In this document: piece after piece, positions 8,256 through 16,955 of the stretch
How positions within the stretch are numbered: the stretch's first letter is position 1
Layout of the letters: each line of letters begins with the position of its first letter
NCBI GenBank assembly: GCA_029881055.1
Contig: JAOUNH010000002.1
Span: 1 to 47,294, forward strand
Length of the DNA: 47,294 bases
From: Gammaproteobacteria bacterium
GTDB taxonomy: Bacteria > Pseudomonadota > Gammaproteobacteria > Steroidobacterales > Woeseiaceae
Reading direction: 5' to 3'
Notes under the pieces: generated by a model
The model's database searches: none
Told to the model about the DNA's origin: nothing
What the model saw: the letters and a program-made list of their open reading frames with translations, nothing else
Position numbers and translations under genes: made by a program

Positions 8256-9779
8256 ATGTCGCATGCTTTTGACTCCCGTATTATTGAATCCCACCTGAGC
8301 CGCCTCATAGAAATGAGGGAATTCGGCGGTGCCCCTCTGACCACTGGCCTCACAGACGAGGTGATTCTCGACTTTCTGCAGTCCGGTTATCACAAACTCT
8401 CGGATGCGATCGAGCTCGCATACGCACGTTTTCTCGAACTAAAAAAGAGTCATCCCGATTTCCTTGCCCTGGACGAATCCGGGCAAATCAAGGCGGCCCA
8501 CGATGGGCTGACCAACTTCTATGCGGCAGATGCCGTTAATCCCTATATCGCTGTCGGTGCAGCGGGCCCCTGGATAGTCAGCCTGAAAGGTGCTGTTGTT
8601 TACGATTGCGGTGGCTACGGCATGCTGGGTTTTGGCCATTCACCCGAAGCTGTTCTGAAGGCAATGAACAAACCTCACGTGATGGCGAACATCATGACCG
8701 GCAGCGTCAGCCAGGTCGATTTCGTCAAGAGCCTCAGGCGTGAGATTGGCCACACCAGGACCGGCGGTACGCCGTATCACAGCTTCGTATGTCTTAACAG
8801 CGGCTCCGAGTCGATGTCTTTGGCGTCGCGTTTTGCGGACGTTAATACGCGCAAACTCACTGACCCTGGCGCCAAGTATGAAGGTTTCGAAATATGCGGA
8901 CTGACCTTGAAAGGCAGCTTTCATGGCCGTACCGACTGGCCCGCCCGCTACTCCGACTCCAGCATGAAGCAATATCGCAAACACCTGGCGTCGTTCAGGG
9001 AGGACGATTACCTGCTGCGGGTGGAACCCAACAATATCGATGCGCTCGAAGCGGTATTCGCCGAAGCTGAGGAAGACGGCATTTTCATCGAAGCGTTCTT
9101 CATGGAACCCGTGATGGGCGAAGGTAATCCGGGCATGCCAATCGATCCCGAATTCTATGCGCGTGCGCGCGAATTGACGCTCGAACATGGCACTCTGCTG
9201 GTAGTGGATTCAATTCAGGCCGGGCTTCGTGCACACGGCGTTTTGTCGATGGTCGATTACCCCGGCTTTCGCGAGTTGCCGGCACCGGATATCGAATCCT
9301 ACTCAAAGGCACTTAACGCCGGGCAATACCCTCTTTCGGTACTTGCGCTTTCTGATCGAGCTGCGGAGTTGTATCAGCAGGGCCTGTACGGCAATACAAT
9401 GACGACCAATCCACGCGCGCTGGATGTTGCCATTGCCGTATTGGACGCCGTCAGCGCCGAGCAACGCGAGAACATCAGAGTTCGCGGTCTCGAGCTGGTC
9501 AAAGGTATGACCGCCCTCGCCAACGAACCCGACAGCGGAATCGTAAAAGCGCAGGGCACTGGCCTGCTCGTGAGCTGCGAGATTGAAGATCGATACAAAA
9601 CCTACGGGGCAAACAGTACGGAAGACTACCTGCGGAGGATCGGCCTGGGTGTGATTCATGGCGGCAGACATTCGCTCCGATTTACACCCGTGTTCGACAT
9701 CACTGCCAAGGAAGTGGCCCTGATTCTGTCGCTCGTCAGTGAGGCTTTGCGGAACGGACCTCTGCAAACCGACAGCTGA
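8256..9779 (+). CDS. Class III PLP-dependent aminotransferase, substrate unknown
   Basis: A 507-residue fold-type I, class III aminotransferase. Visible features are NSGSES at 181-186 (cofactor phosphate loop), the Asp of VVDSIQAG (D318), which contacts the pyridine nitrogen, and the probable Schiff-base lysine K351 in YSKALNAGQYPL. The Asp motif lacks the common DEVQTG wording (here DSIQAG). There is an extra N-terminal helical region of about 90 residues before the core, so this is a divergent subfamily. It may act on a diamine, amino acid or amino-ketone; nothing nearby fixes the substrate. It is followed by a good rho-independent terminator and appears monocistronic. Confidence 0.8.
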   Translation: MSHAFDSRIIESHLSRLIEMREFGGAPLTTGLTDEVILDFLQSGYHKLSDAIELAYARFLELKKSHPDFLALDESGQIKAAHDGLTNFYAADAVNPYIAVGAAGPWIVSLKGAVVYDCGGYGMLGFGHSPEAVLKAMNKPHVMANIMTGSVSQVDFVKSLRREIGHTRTGGTPYHSFVCLNSGSESMSLASRFADVNTRKLTDPGAKYEGFEICGLTLKGSFHGRTDWPARYSDSSMKQYRKHLASFREDDYLLRVEPNNIDALEAVFAEAEEDGIFIEAFFMEPVMGEGNPGMPIDPEFYARARELTLEHGTLLVVDSIQAGLRAHGVLSMVDYPGFRELPAPDIESYSKALNAGQYPLSVLALSDRAAELYQQGLYGNTMTTNPRALDVAIAVLDAVSAEQRENIRVRGLELVKGMTALANEPDSGIVKAQGTGLLVSCEIEDRYKTYGANSTEDYLRRIGLGVIHGGRHSLRFTPVFDITAKEVALILSLVSEALRNGPLQTDS

Positions 9780-9800
9780 CTTCATCCATTGGTCGCAAAT

Positions 9801-9821
9801 CCCCCTTCTGTAGCAAGGGGG
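9801..9821 (+). terminator. Rho-independent terminator after the aminotransferase gene
   Basis: A perfect 7-bp stem CCCCCTT/AAGGGGG with a 7-nt loop, 22 nt after the stop codon. It is followed by TAAATTGTATTTTT, a T-rich tail. Confidence 0.75.
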
Positions 9822-9911
9822 TAAATTGTATTTTTGTGCGCCAATTACGGTACTCGTCGATTCTTTAGCATCAGTATTGGATCTCCAGCGACCAAACGGT
9901 GCTCTAGGCTC

Positions 9912-10154
9912 ATGTTGTTACCCGATAGCTTGTACAGGCGTGTTCCCCATTTTTGGCTGCTCATGGGAGTCTTCCTGATTTTCTATTCGCTGCTGGCCTG
10001 GCCGGACGTCTGGTACTTTCTAGGCTACCTGTTCCTGGGCTTTGCCAGTATTGCTCGCGCACTCTGGCTATTCCAGGCGCGCAAGCGCGTCGTCCGACGC
10101 GCAGAGGTTACCGTTCTGACGGCGACCCAGAGGATAGAACGAAACCGGGTTTAG
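9912..10154 (+). CDS. Small two-helix membrane protein, unknown function
   Basis: An 80-residue protein with two hydrophobic segments (about residues 13-30 and 34-52, WLLMGVFLIFYSLLAW and WYFLGYLFLGFASIARALWL) and a positively charged C-terminus (QARKRVVRRAE). This gives an inner-membrane hairpin topology. The open frame runs upstream, but the ATG at 9912 is preferred because the upstream codons give no coherent sequence. The family is unrecognised. It is convergent with the EamA gene 52 nt downstream. Confidence 0.5.
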   Translation: MLLPDSLYRRVPHFWLLMGVFLIFYSLLAWPDVWYFLGYLFLGFASIARALWLFQARKRVVRRAEVTVLTATQRIERNRV

Positions 10155-10206
10155 GTTCACAGCGGGTTCCGCTTTTGGCAACCAATCCCGGCCTGCAGGT
10201 TCCAGG

Positions 10207-11127
10207 CTAATAGGTCTTGCGGCCTCGAGTCAGGACCAGCAGATTGCCGGCCAGCACCAGCGAAAAGCCTGCCAAGATGTAGGTATCGAGCGCGAGTCCC
10301 TCAAAGAGCATTGACAGCACTAACGCCACCACGGGAAACATGACACTGGCGTAGCCTGCCTTGTAAGCGCCAATACGGCCAAGCAGGGTCAGGTATGCGC
10401 CGAAGGCGATAACGGAGCCAAAGACGGTCAGGTAGGCCAGAGACGCCAGGTACGCGACGCTCGGATCAAACGTGAATTCGTGTCCCTGGAATACAGCCAC
10501 GACCAGGGTCATTAGACCACCGTACAGCATGCTCCAGGCATTCGACTGGACGACCGGCAACTTTGCCTTCTGGGCACCCTGGGACACCATATTGCCGAAT
10601 GACGCCATCAGTGCGCCCATGATCGCGAGCAGCGAGCCGAAAAATACGCCGTCAGAAAGCGATATTTCGCCGACCTGGGGACCGAATAATACAATAATGC
10701 CGGCGACCCCAAGCGTGGCTCCCAGATAGATGCGCGCACCGACGCGGGCGCCAAAGAACAAACGCGAATTGATGATATTCATCCACAGCATCGACGAAAA
10801 AGCGATAGCCGACAGCGCCGAGGTAATGTACATCTGGGCGTGGTACGCCAGGATGTAGTTCAGGCAAAACATCAGCAACCCCATCAGGGCAAACCACTGA
10901 TGAGATTTTAGATTAAATTTAGTATTTAACCCTTTGACTTTACACCAGATAAATAATATAGCACTGGCGGCCAAATACCGATAAACGATCGACACCTCAG
11001 GCGCGACCACGCCGAGCTGGAACTCGATCGCAAGCCAGGTCGAGCCCCAGATAAGGACCGCGATAAGGTAGAGAAATGTGTTACTCAGCGGAGAAACTCG
11101 CAAAGTATGAGAGCGATGAAACAGCAT
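10207..11127 (-). CDS. EamA/DMT-superfamily metabolite exporter
   Basis: A 306-residue inner-membrane protein with about ten hydrophobic helices in two homologous EamA halves. The first half opens with LIWGSTWLAIEF near residue 25, the usual EamA signature (WGS.W). The second half begins near 155 (GSLLAIMGALMASFGNM). Related proteins export amino acids, threonine/homoserine or other metabolites; the substrate here is unknown. An AT-rich patch at about 10905-10965, encoding KVKGLNTKFNLKSHQW, stands out from the GC-rich neighbours. The gene is divergent from the PrsW-like gene with only 17 nt between start codons, so the two promoters must overlap the reading frames. Confidence 0.88.
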   Translation of the reverse strand: MLFHRSHTLRVSPLSNTFLYLIAVLIWGSTWLAIEFQLGVVAPEVSIVYRYLAASAILFIWCKVKGLNTKFNLKSHQWFALMGLLMFCLNYILAYHAQMYITSALSAIAFSSMLWMNIINSRLFFGARVGARIYLGATLGVAGIIVLFGPQVGEISLSDGVFFGSLLAIMGALMASFGNMVSQGAQKAKLPVVQSNAWSMLYGGLMTLVVAVFQGHEFTFDPSVAYLASLAYLTVFGSVIAFGAYLTLLGRIGAYKAGYASVMFPVVALVLSMLFEGLALDTYILAGFSLVLAGNLLVLTRGRKTY

Positions 11128-11144
11128 AACCGGATAATGCGTTG

Positions 11145-11861
11145 ATGCAAGAAGTCCTGTTGGCGCTCCCGATCGTTATCCCGGTGATCTTCTGGGCCGG
11201 TTATCACTATCACAAAGACAGACACTTGCCTGAGCCCGTCCTGAACCTCGCCATCTGCTTCGTGCTGGGTCTCGGCGCGGCAATGCTCTCCAGGCTCATG
11301 TACGTTGGCCTGGAGCCTCTGGGCCTGCGCCACGATGCTCTTGCTTTGGCCGACGACAGCCCGATTGGTCTACTGCTTTACTCGCTGCTGGCAATAGGTC
11401 CTATCGAGGAATTCTCGAAATTGCTGCCCTTTTTGCTCGTCGTCCTGAAATTCAAAGCTTTCGACGAACCCCTGGACGGCATTATCTACGCGTCGTTCCT
11501 GGGGCTGGGTTACGCGGCAGCGGAGAACTTTTATTACCTCGAATACCTGACCCTGCTGGAGTCGACCGCACGCGGTTTCGCCAGCCCGGTGATTCATATC
11601 CTATTTGCCTCGATCTGGGCGTACTGGATTACACGGGCGAAACTCGGTCGGAAGCCGGTCGCTCTGCCTCTGCTGCAGGGGCTTCTGCTGTCAGCCACGC
11701 TCCACGGAATCTATGATTTTCTGGTATTGCTATACCCGGTGGCGGCACTGCCGGCAGCAGCATCGATGATCGTCGCAATCTGGGTTTGGCGCCTGATGTT
11801 GATGCGACGCCTGCATCGCGCTGCCGAAGCTGAATCGTCATCGCGTCAGCCGCGATTATAG
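11145..11861 (+). CDS. PrsW-like intramembrane metalloprotease (CAAX-protease clan)
   Basis: A 238-residue polytopic membrane protein of the PrsW type. Conserved motifs of the glutamic/metal intramembrane protease group are visible: E88-E89 with a following lysine in IEEFSKLLPF, the AAENFYY motif (E127-N128), H151 in VIHILFAS and H187 in TLHGIYDF. These residues would form the metal site inside the bilayer. In Bacillus PrsW cleaves an anti-sigma factor, but no sigma/anti-sigma pair is adjacent here. I start at the ATG at 11145; a TTG lies one codon upstream. The last 16 nt overlap the antisense small gene that follows. Confidence 0.82.
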   Translation: MQEVLLALPIVIPVIFWAGYHYHKDRHLPEPVLNLAICFVLGLGAAMLSRLMYVGLEPLGLRHDALALADDSPIGLLLYSLLAIGPIEEFSKLLPFLLVVLKFKAFDEPLDGIIYASFLGLGYAAAENFYYLEYLTLLESTARGFASPVIHILFASIWAYWITRAKLGRKPVALPLLQGLLLSATLHGIYDFLVLLYPVAALPAAASMIVAIWVWRLMLMRRLHRAAEAESSSRQPRL

Positions 11862-12046
11862 GGATTCCTGTCGTCGACCACGGCCACCGGCTCTTCAAGC
11901 GACAAACTCTCTATGGCATCGGAATCGGCTATCAGCTCCGCACAGCGCCGTTGAATGTCCGCAAGCTTCAGCGACACGTTCGATTGCGATAGCGGTAGCT
12001 CGTCGTATTCATTGTTCATGCTGCTGAGCTTCATTTTCCTGTCCAT
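11846..12046 (-). CDS. Small hypothetical protein
   Basis: A 66-residue soluble protein with a helical, acidic central part (LKLADIQRRCAELIADSDAIESLSLEEP) and a short polar tail. I do not recognise a family. The ATG at 12046 is chosen because CAGGG lies 6-7 nt upstream; the frame stays open to 12127 and a second ATG is at 12019. It overlaps the end of the PrsW-like gene by 16 nt on the opposite strand. It lies downstream of the small membrane protein gene, but a strong terminator intervenes, so it should have its own promoter. Confidence 0.45.
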   Translation of the reverse strand: MDRKMKLSSMNNEYDELPLSQSNVSLKLADIQRRCAELIADSDAIESLSLEEPVAVVDDRNPYNRG

Positions 12047-12194
12047 GGCGACCCTGTCTCTGTTCAGCGACAGCTGATATGTCGCAGTATAGAGACAGGG
12101 TATCCCCGAAAGTGTGAACTGGATCACACATATTTTTTGACAAAAACGCCTTTTGCCGTGCTTATGTCAGATTGCATGGCGATCAGGCACAAAA

Positions 12195-12220
12195 AAGGCC
12201 GTTCCTTCCGGAACGGCCTT
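12195..12220 (-). terminator. Strong rho-independent terminator (minus strand)
   Basis: A perfect 11-bp stem AAGGCCGTTCC/GGAACGGCCTT with a 4-nt loop. On the minus strand it is followed by an unbroken run of T (complement of AAAAAA at 12191-12196). It ends the transcript of the small membrane protein gene 32 nt downstream of its stop codon. The plus-strand side has no T run, so it acts in one direction. Confidence 0.88.
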
Positions 12221-12251
12221 CCTGCAGATCAGAATCTGCGAGCCGAAGCGC

Positions 12252-12563
12252 CTAGGGCTTCAGTTTTTCATACAGCGCAACCAGGATGATGGTGACTGAT
12301 CCTGCAGCGTAAAGGCTACCCAGGCTTCCCATGATGCTGGAGATGTATTCGCCAACCGCTGGAATGGCCCCAAGGCCGCCGCTGACTACCGATAACGCTA
12401 TGGCAGCAATAAGAACCCGCTGCCGGTCTTCTGCCGAAACGAACCAACCCGCTACTGCACCAAGAATCGCGATAACCATCGCAGCTTCAGGGAAGCCGCT
12501 CCACAATCCCGCAACCACAGCGGCGAGAACAGCAACGATCTGAACGATTTTTCCTACACCCAT
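12252..12563 (-). CDS. Small membrane protein with three hydrophobic segments, unknown function
   Basis: A 103-residue hydrophobic protein rich in Ala, Gly, Val and Ile with three predicted membrane helices (about 6-24, 27-45 and 51-70) and a fourth hydrophobic stretch at 78-97. A short charged turn (SAEDRQR) lies between helices. A strong AAGGGG ribosome binding site sits 7 nt before the ATG, and the gene ends at a strong terminator, so it looks like a well-expressed single-gene unit. I see no holin, toxin or transporter signature that I can name. Confidence 0.65.
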   Translation of the reverse strand: MGVGKIVQIVAVLAAVVAGLWSGFPEAAMVIAILGAVAGWFVSAEDRQRVLIAAIALSVVSGGLGAIPAVGEYISSIMGSLGSLYAAGSVTIILVALYEKLKP

Positions 12564-12734
12564 GAGAATCCCCTTTATGCTTTTGTTGTTATGAAGGTCT
12601 TATTTTTGTAAACCGCCGATTCAGCGCGGCCGGGAACAGTCTAGCAGTATTTAAATGGAAATTTTTTTATCTTTTGTAACAATTCATTACAGACGATTTC
12701 TAATCTTATTTCGAACTTTAAACAGGCCGAAATA

Positions 12735-13703
12735 TCAATATTTGACGACGGCGGAACCCCAGGTGAATCCGGCGCCAAACGCAGCAAACATGAGCGTGTC
12801 GCCACGCTTGATCCTGCCGTCACGAACGGCCTGATCCAGCGCGAGAGGAATCGAAGCTCCGGAAGTATTGGCGTGTTCGTCGACAGTCGCGATGACGCGC
12901 TCCATCGGCATGCCCAGTTTTCTTGCTGCCGCCGTGATAATCCGCATATTGGCCTGGTGCGGCACGAACCAGTCAATATCGCCGATCTCTCCTTCCAGAT
13001 CCGCCATCGTCTCCCTGGCTATCTTGTCGAAAGTCTCCACTGCCCGTTTGAAAACGGCATTGCCGTTCATTTCGATGAATGCCCTTCCCGAACGCGTCTG
13101 GTCATATCCGATCGAAATGCCGCACGGTACGTGTAACAGGTCTTCATATTCGCCATCCGCGTGAATGTGCGTCGAAATTATACCGGCCTCGTCGCTCGCC
13201 TGCAGGACCACGCAGCCGGCGCCGTCCCCAAATAACACCGCCGTGCCGCGATCTTCCCAGTTGGTGATCCGGGACAGGGTCTCTGCACCAATCACGAGCG
13301 CCGTGGTCGCACCGCCAGTCTTGATGAAGCGATTTGCTATATCGAGCGCATAGATAAAGCCGCTGCAAGCGGCCTGGACGTCGAACGCGGGGCAACCCTT
13401 CACGCCCAGGCGCCGCTGGATCATGCACGCCGTTGCAGGGAAAACCTTGTCGGGAGTCGCGGTACCGACAATGATGAGATCGATATCGGCCGGACCGACC
13501 TTCGCATCGGCCATCGCCCGTTCGGCGGCGGCGAGCCCGATCGAAGCGGTGGTCTCACTGTCCGACACCACGTGCCGACGTTTGATACCCGTTCGCTCCC
13601 GGATCCACTCGTCAGACGTATCCATCATCTTTTCCAGGTCTTTGTTCGTGACGACCTTCTCAGGAAGAAAACTCCCGATTCCGGCTATGCGCGCGTAGGT
13701 CAT
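12735..13703 (-). CDS. fabH: Beta-ketoacyl-ACP synthase III (FabH-type)
   Basis: A 322-residue KAS III enzyme with the full catalytic triad: Cys113 in VQAACSGF, His249 in VPHQANMRI and Asn279 in EHANTSGAS. It condenses a starter acyl thioester with malonyl-ACP. Its start codon overlaps the end of the upstream acyl-AMP ligase gene (4-nt overlap), so the two are translated together. It is not in a fabD-fabG-acpP cluster, which suggests either a relocated housekeeping copy or a dedicated condensing enzyme for the neighbouring ligase/ACP product. The sequence is close to ordinary FabH and has no long-chain (OleA-like) features that I can point to. Confidence 0.9.
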   Translation of the reverse strand: MTYARIAGIGSFLPEKVVTNKDLEKMMDTSDEWIRERTGIKRRHVVSDSETTASIGLAAAERAMADAKVGPADIDLIIVGTATPDKVFPATACMIQRRLGVKGCPAFDVQAACSGFIYALDIANRFIKTGGATTALVIGAETLSRITNWEDRGTAVLFGDGAGCVVLQASDEAGIISTHIHADGEYEDLLHVPCGISIGYDQTRSGRAFIEMNGNAVFKRAVETFDKIARETMADLEGEIGDIDWFVPHQANMRIITAAARKLGMPMERVIATVDEHANTSGASIPLALDQAVRDGRIKRGDTLMFAAFGAGFTWGSAVVKY

Positions 13704-15640
13704 GAGTTCTCCTTGATGAAACCCGCTATCTGCCGGATGGTCGGATAGTCGAACAAATCGCTGATATCCAGTTTGCCGGGGTATTTCTCGTCTATTGCCA
13801 ACACAATCTCCGTCAGTGTCAGCGAGCTGACGCCGACTTCGAACAGGTTATCGTCGGGACCGATCTTTCGATCCTTGGAGAACTCACGACAGATCGTCTC
13901 AATCTCCGCGACCAGCGGATCGTCGTCTGTTTCCTGAGGAGCGTTCTCCGTTGGGTGCAACTCAGCAATCGCCGAGTCGAACTCCCCGTCGAAATAGGCC
14001 TGCAGCAGTTTTGCCCGTTGCACCTTGCCACTGGTGGTCTTTGGGATCTTGGCAACCGGAATGACTTTGTCGACTTCAAGCCCGGTCTGCTCGCCAATCA
14101 GGTCCCGGACCTGCTCGACGATCGGCCTGAAGCCCTCAATTGATTGCCGATAAAGGATGAAAGCGATTAGCTCTTCTGTTTGTCCGCCTTTGGGCGTGGC
14201 GCCAGCAACAACCACCTTATTAAGGTCGAGGTCATCCAGTCGAGCGACGATTTCCTCAATATCGTGAGGATAATAGTTCTGGCCATTGACAATTATGATG
14301 TCCTTCTGGCGCCCTGTAATGACCAACTGGTCGTCAACGAATACGCCACAGTCGCCGGTTTGCAGCCAACCATCTGTCGTAAACAACTGCTCAGTTGCAA
14401 CAGCGTCACCGTAAACTCTTTCGGTCACGCTGCCACCACGCAGCTGGATGTTGCCGATGACGCCGGCATTCAGAATGCGGTCACTGTCGTCAACGATGCG
14501 AATCTCCACATCGCGAATTGCTTTACCAACACGAACAAAGCTGACGGCATCCTCGTCGTCCGGCGCGACTTGCCGATACGGCTCACCGACCCGCAGGCTG
14601 TGACGATCGACCGTGATACGGGAATACTCCGATCCCGGCTCGGGTATGGACACGCCGACAGTGGCCTCTGCCAGTCCGTAAACAGGAAACATTGCAGTGC
14701 GCTTCAATCCATGTGGAGCCAGCGCCGCCAGGAACTCCTCGCACAGCTCCCAGGATATCGGTTCGGCACCGTTAAGAATCAGCTTTACGGAGGATAAATC
14801 CAGGTTATCCAGCCCCTTGCGCTGGAATAGCTTGAGGAAGTGTTTGTAGCCAAAATTCGGCGAACACAACTGCGTGGCACGCAATTCGCTGGCTTTGCTC
14901 ATCCACAGCAACGGGCGGCGCACAAAGACGCTGGTATCCATCACCGCATGGTTCATGCCGACGCCCAGGACACTGAGGTGGTAGCCGATAAGTCCCATGT
15001 CATGCGTCAGCGGCATCCAGCTCAGGCTTTGGTCATCTTTTGTCCAGTTACACGCCTCGACAATCGCCCGGATATTGATGCAGAGGTTTCGATGCGTCAG
15101 TACCACGCCTTTCGGATCGCTGGTCGATCCGGATGAATATTGAATGAAGGCGATATTGTCCGGCGTCGACTGAAAGACTTGTCCGGTGGCCGTGGCATCG
15201 ATATTGCCGATCAGCATGGTCTTGGATTGCAGCGTTTTCGTGATGTCGTGCAGATCGCTACTCGTCGAAAATTCGAGTAGGCGTTCAAGCAAATCTGCAT
15301 CCGTGAACAAGGTTGCGCGGTCGAGCTGAGACAAAATCCGGAACAGTTTTAGCCGATGCTCGTCGCTGATACCCACGGCCACAGGGACTGGCACCATGCC
15401 TCCTAGCACAGCCGCCCAAAATGCGATGACAAAGCTTTCATTTGACTTGCTGAATATGACGAGTTCGTCGCCCGCCTCCATACCTTGCGCCTGCAACGAA
15501 CCCAGCAGCGCAACAGCACGGTTCCACAAATCGCCGAAACTGACGACGCTTTCGTCGTTCTCGCCATCGATGAATCGAATCTCACGGGATTTGCCGCGTG
15601 CATCCGCCAGCAGGTCCGTCAAAGTGTTGTATAGCTCCAT
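13700..15640 (-). CDS. Fatty-acyl-AMP ligase with C-terminal acyl carrier protein domain
   Basis: A 646-residue two-domain protein. Residues 1-560 form an adenylate-forming enzyme: P-loop IQYSSGSTSDPKG at 166-178, LTHDMGLIGYH at 211-221 and LNGAEPIS at 289-296 (both typical of fatty-acyl-AMP ligases), GRQKDIIIVNGQNYYP at 443-458, and the C-terminal lysine region KTTSGK at 534-539. Residues 575-646 are a carrier domain with DNLFEVGVSSL, in which Ser606 should carry phosphopantetheine. It probably activates a free fatty acid and loads its own ACP without CoA. It lies 7 nt after the P450 gene, with AAGGA before its ATG, and overlaps fabH. Confidence 0.88.
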   Translation of the reverse strand: MELYNTLTDLLADARGKSREIRFIDGENDESVVSFGDLWNRAVALLGSLQAQGMEAGDELVIFSKSNESFVIAFWAAVLGGMVPVPVAVGISDEHRLKLFRILSQLDRATLFTDADLLERLLEFSTSSDLHDITKTLQSKTMLIGNIDATATGQVFQSTPDNIAFIQYSSGSTSDPKGVVLTHRNLCINIRAIVEACNWTKDDQSLSWMPLTHDMGLIGYHLSVLGVGMNHAVMDTSVFVRRPLLWMSKASELRATQLCSPNFGYKHFLKLFQRKGLDNLDLSSVKLILNGAEPISWELCEEFLAALAPHGLKRTAMFPVYGLAEATVGVSIPEPGSEYSRITVDRHSLRVGEPYRQVAPDDEDAVSFVRVGKAIRDVEIRIVDDSDRILNAGVIGNIQLRGGSVTERVYGDAVATEQLFTTDGWLQTGDCGVFVDDQLVITGRQKDIIIVNGQNYYPHDIEEIVARLDDLDLNKVVVAGATPKGGQTEELIAFILYRQSIEGFRPIVEQVRDLIGEQTGLEVDKVIPVAKIPKTTSGKVQRAKLLQAYFDGEFDSAIAELHPTENAPQETDDDPLVAEIETICREFSKDRKIGPDDNLFEVGVSSLTLTEIVLAIDEKYPGKLDISDLFDYPTIRQIAGFIKENS

Positions 15641-15647
15641 GTGTTCC

Positions 15648-16955
15648 TTAGCGTTGCATCGGTTTCATGTGGATGTCTTCGGCTGCGCGCAAATTGATGC
15701 CAAGCTCCAGCTGCGGTTGCGTCTCGTCGACTGCTTGCATACGAAATCTCGGCAGCAGCAATCCTAAGTGCACTTTCATTTCGAGGAATGAAAAATACTC
15801 GCCCAGGCAGCGTCGCGGTCCCAGTGAAAAGGGAAAGAACGGCCGCTCATTCTTGGACTGATCCGTTTCCCTGAAACGTTCCGGATCGAACCGCTCCGGG
15901 TCCGGCCAGTAGTGCGGCGTACGATGCAGGATGAACGGTGACAAGTAAATATCTGTATCGGGTGGCACATCGAAGTGCTCCAATTCGTCTTCCGCGTGCG
16001 AGCGGCGCGTGAATAACCACACCGGTGGATAGAGCCGCAACGCTTCCTCAAGTACCTGTTGCGTGTACTGCATGCTCGCCAGTGAATCGGCACTTAGCGC
16101 GGACACATTCGGCAGGTGATCCCTGGCTTCCGCAATCAGCTTCGCTTCGACTTCCGGATGCCTGGCAATAAGGTACCAGACCCAGTTGAGTGTATTGGCC
16201 GATGTCTCAAATCCGGCAACGATCAGCGTCATGAGCTCATCCAGCAGCTCCGCGTCCGAAAACGACTGCCCGTCCTTGTCAGTTGCCTGCAGGTACATGG
16301 ACAGGAAATCGAAATCGTCGGCCCCGCCGCCGGCGCGCCTGTCTTCAATGATGCTCAGCAACAAGCTTCGCAGATGCCGGACCTTCATGACTACGCTGAG
16401 GTCGCGGGTCGAGTCCCGGCTAAGGAAAGCAAAGGGGTTTTCCCCCTCCGTGACGATGCGGGTGTGGTAATCGTCGCTGAATATGGTGATCAGGATCAGT
16501 TCCAGCGCGAAATCCGAGGTTTCGGAGGTGATATTGCAAACCTCGCCTTGCGCGGCCAGTTCCGCCCAGTGCACAGCTCGCCGATCACAGCACTCCACCA
16601 TCACTTTCATGAGCCGGTGCACATTTTGACGACTGAAAGCCGGTTGTATCATGCGGCGCGATCGTCGCCACACGTCTCCATCGCTGACGATCAGGCCATT
16701 ACCGAGCAGCATTTTCACCCGCTCGAATCCGGGTCCCTTGTTGTATTTGCTGTGGCGGCGAGTCAGGATGCGGCGAACCTCGACCGGATCGTTGACAAAA
16801 TACGCCAGCCGGCCGTTCGGTTTGGTCATACTCACCATATCGCCGTGTTCGGACTGCAATTGTTGCAGCGTCGCCAGAGTCTCGGCGTCGATGCCCAGTG
16901 CTACTGGATCAACAGGGCCTGGAGGTATCCTGAATTTTCGCTGGACGGACGTCAT
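15648..16955 (-). CDS. Cytochrome P450, possible fatty-acid hydroxylase
   Basis: A 435-residue soluble bacterial P450. Key sites are the I-helix oxygen-activation motif AGFETS (247-252), the ExxR pair E304/R307 in EEALRLYPP, and the heme ligand Cys383 in FSLGPRRCLGEYF. WRRSRRMIQPAFS near 96-108 and the overall wording resemble CYP110/CYP4-like fatty-acid or terpene hydroxylases more than camphor-type enzymes; this is a judgement by eye. It is the first gene of a tight three-gene unit with the acyl-AMP ligase-ACP and KAS III, so its substrate may be a fatty acid before or after loading on the ACP. No ferredoxin is adjacent. Confidence 0.92.
   Translation of the reverse strand: MTSVQRKFRIPPGPVDPVALGIDAETLATLQQLQSEHGDMVSMTKPNGRLAYFVNDPVEVRRILTRRHSKYNKGPGFERVKMLLGNGLIVSDGDVWRRSRRMIQPAFSRQNVHRLMKVMVECCDRRAVHWAELAAQGEVCNITSETSDFALELILITIFSDDYHTRIVTEGENPFAFLSRDSTRDLSVVMKVRHLRSLLLSIIEDRRAGGGADDFDFLSMYLQATDKDGQSFSDAELLDELMTLIVAGFETSANTLNWVWYLIARHPEVEAKLIAEARDHLPNVSALSADSLASMQYTQQVLEEALRLYPPVWLFTRRSHAEDELEHFDVPPDTDIYLSPFILHRTPHYWPDPERFDPERFRETDQSKNERPFFPFSLGPRRCLGEYFSFLEMKVHLGLLLPRFRMQAVDETQPQLELGINLRAAEDIHMKPMQR

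Noticed and set aside
9834-9911. Longer N-terminus of the small membrane protein at 9912
   Set aside because: The extra 26 residues are not coherent, and the segment directly follows a terminator with no ribosome binding site for the upstream start.
12133-12175. TTGACA box followed by TTATGT, as a plus-strand promoter of a small RNA
   Set aside because: The spacing is about 19 nt and the -10 match is poor. The following hairpin has its T run on the minus strand, so it fits as the terminator of the minus-strand gene.
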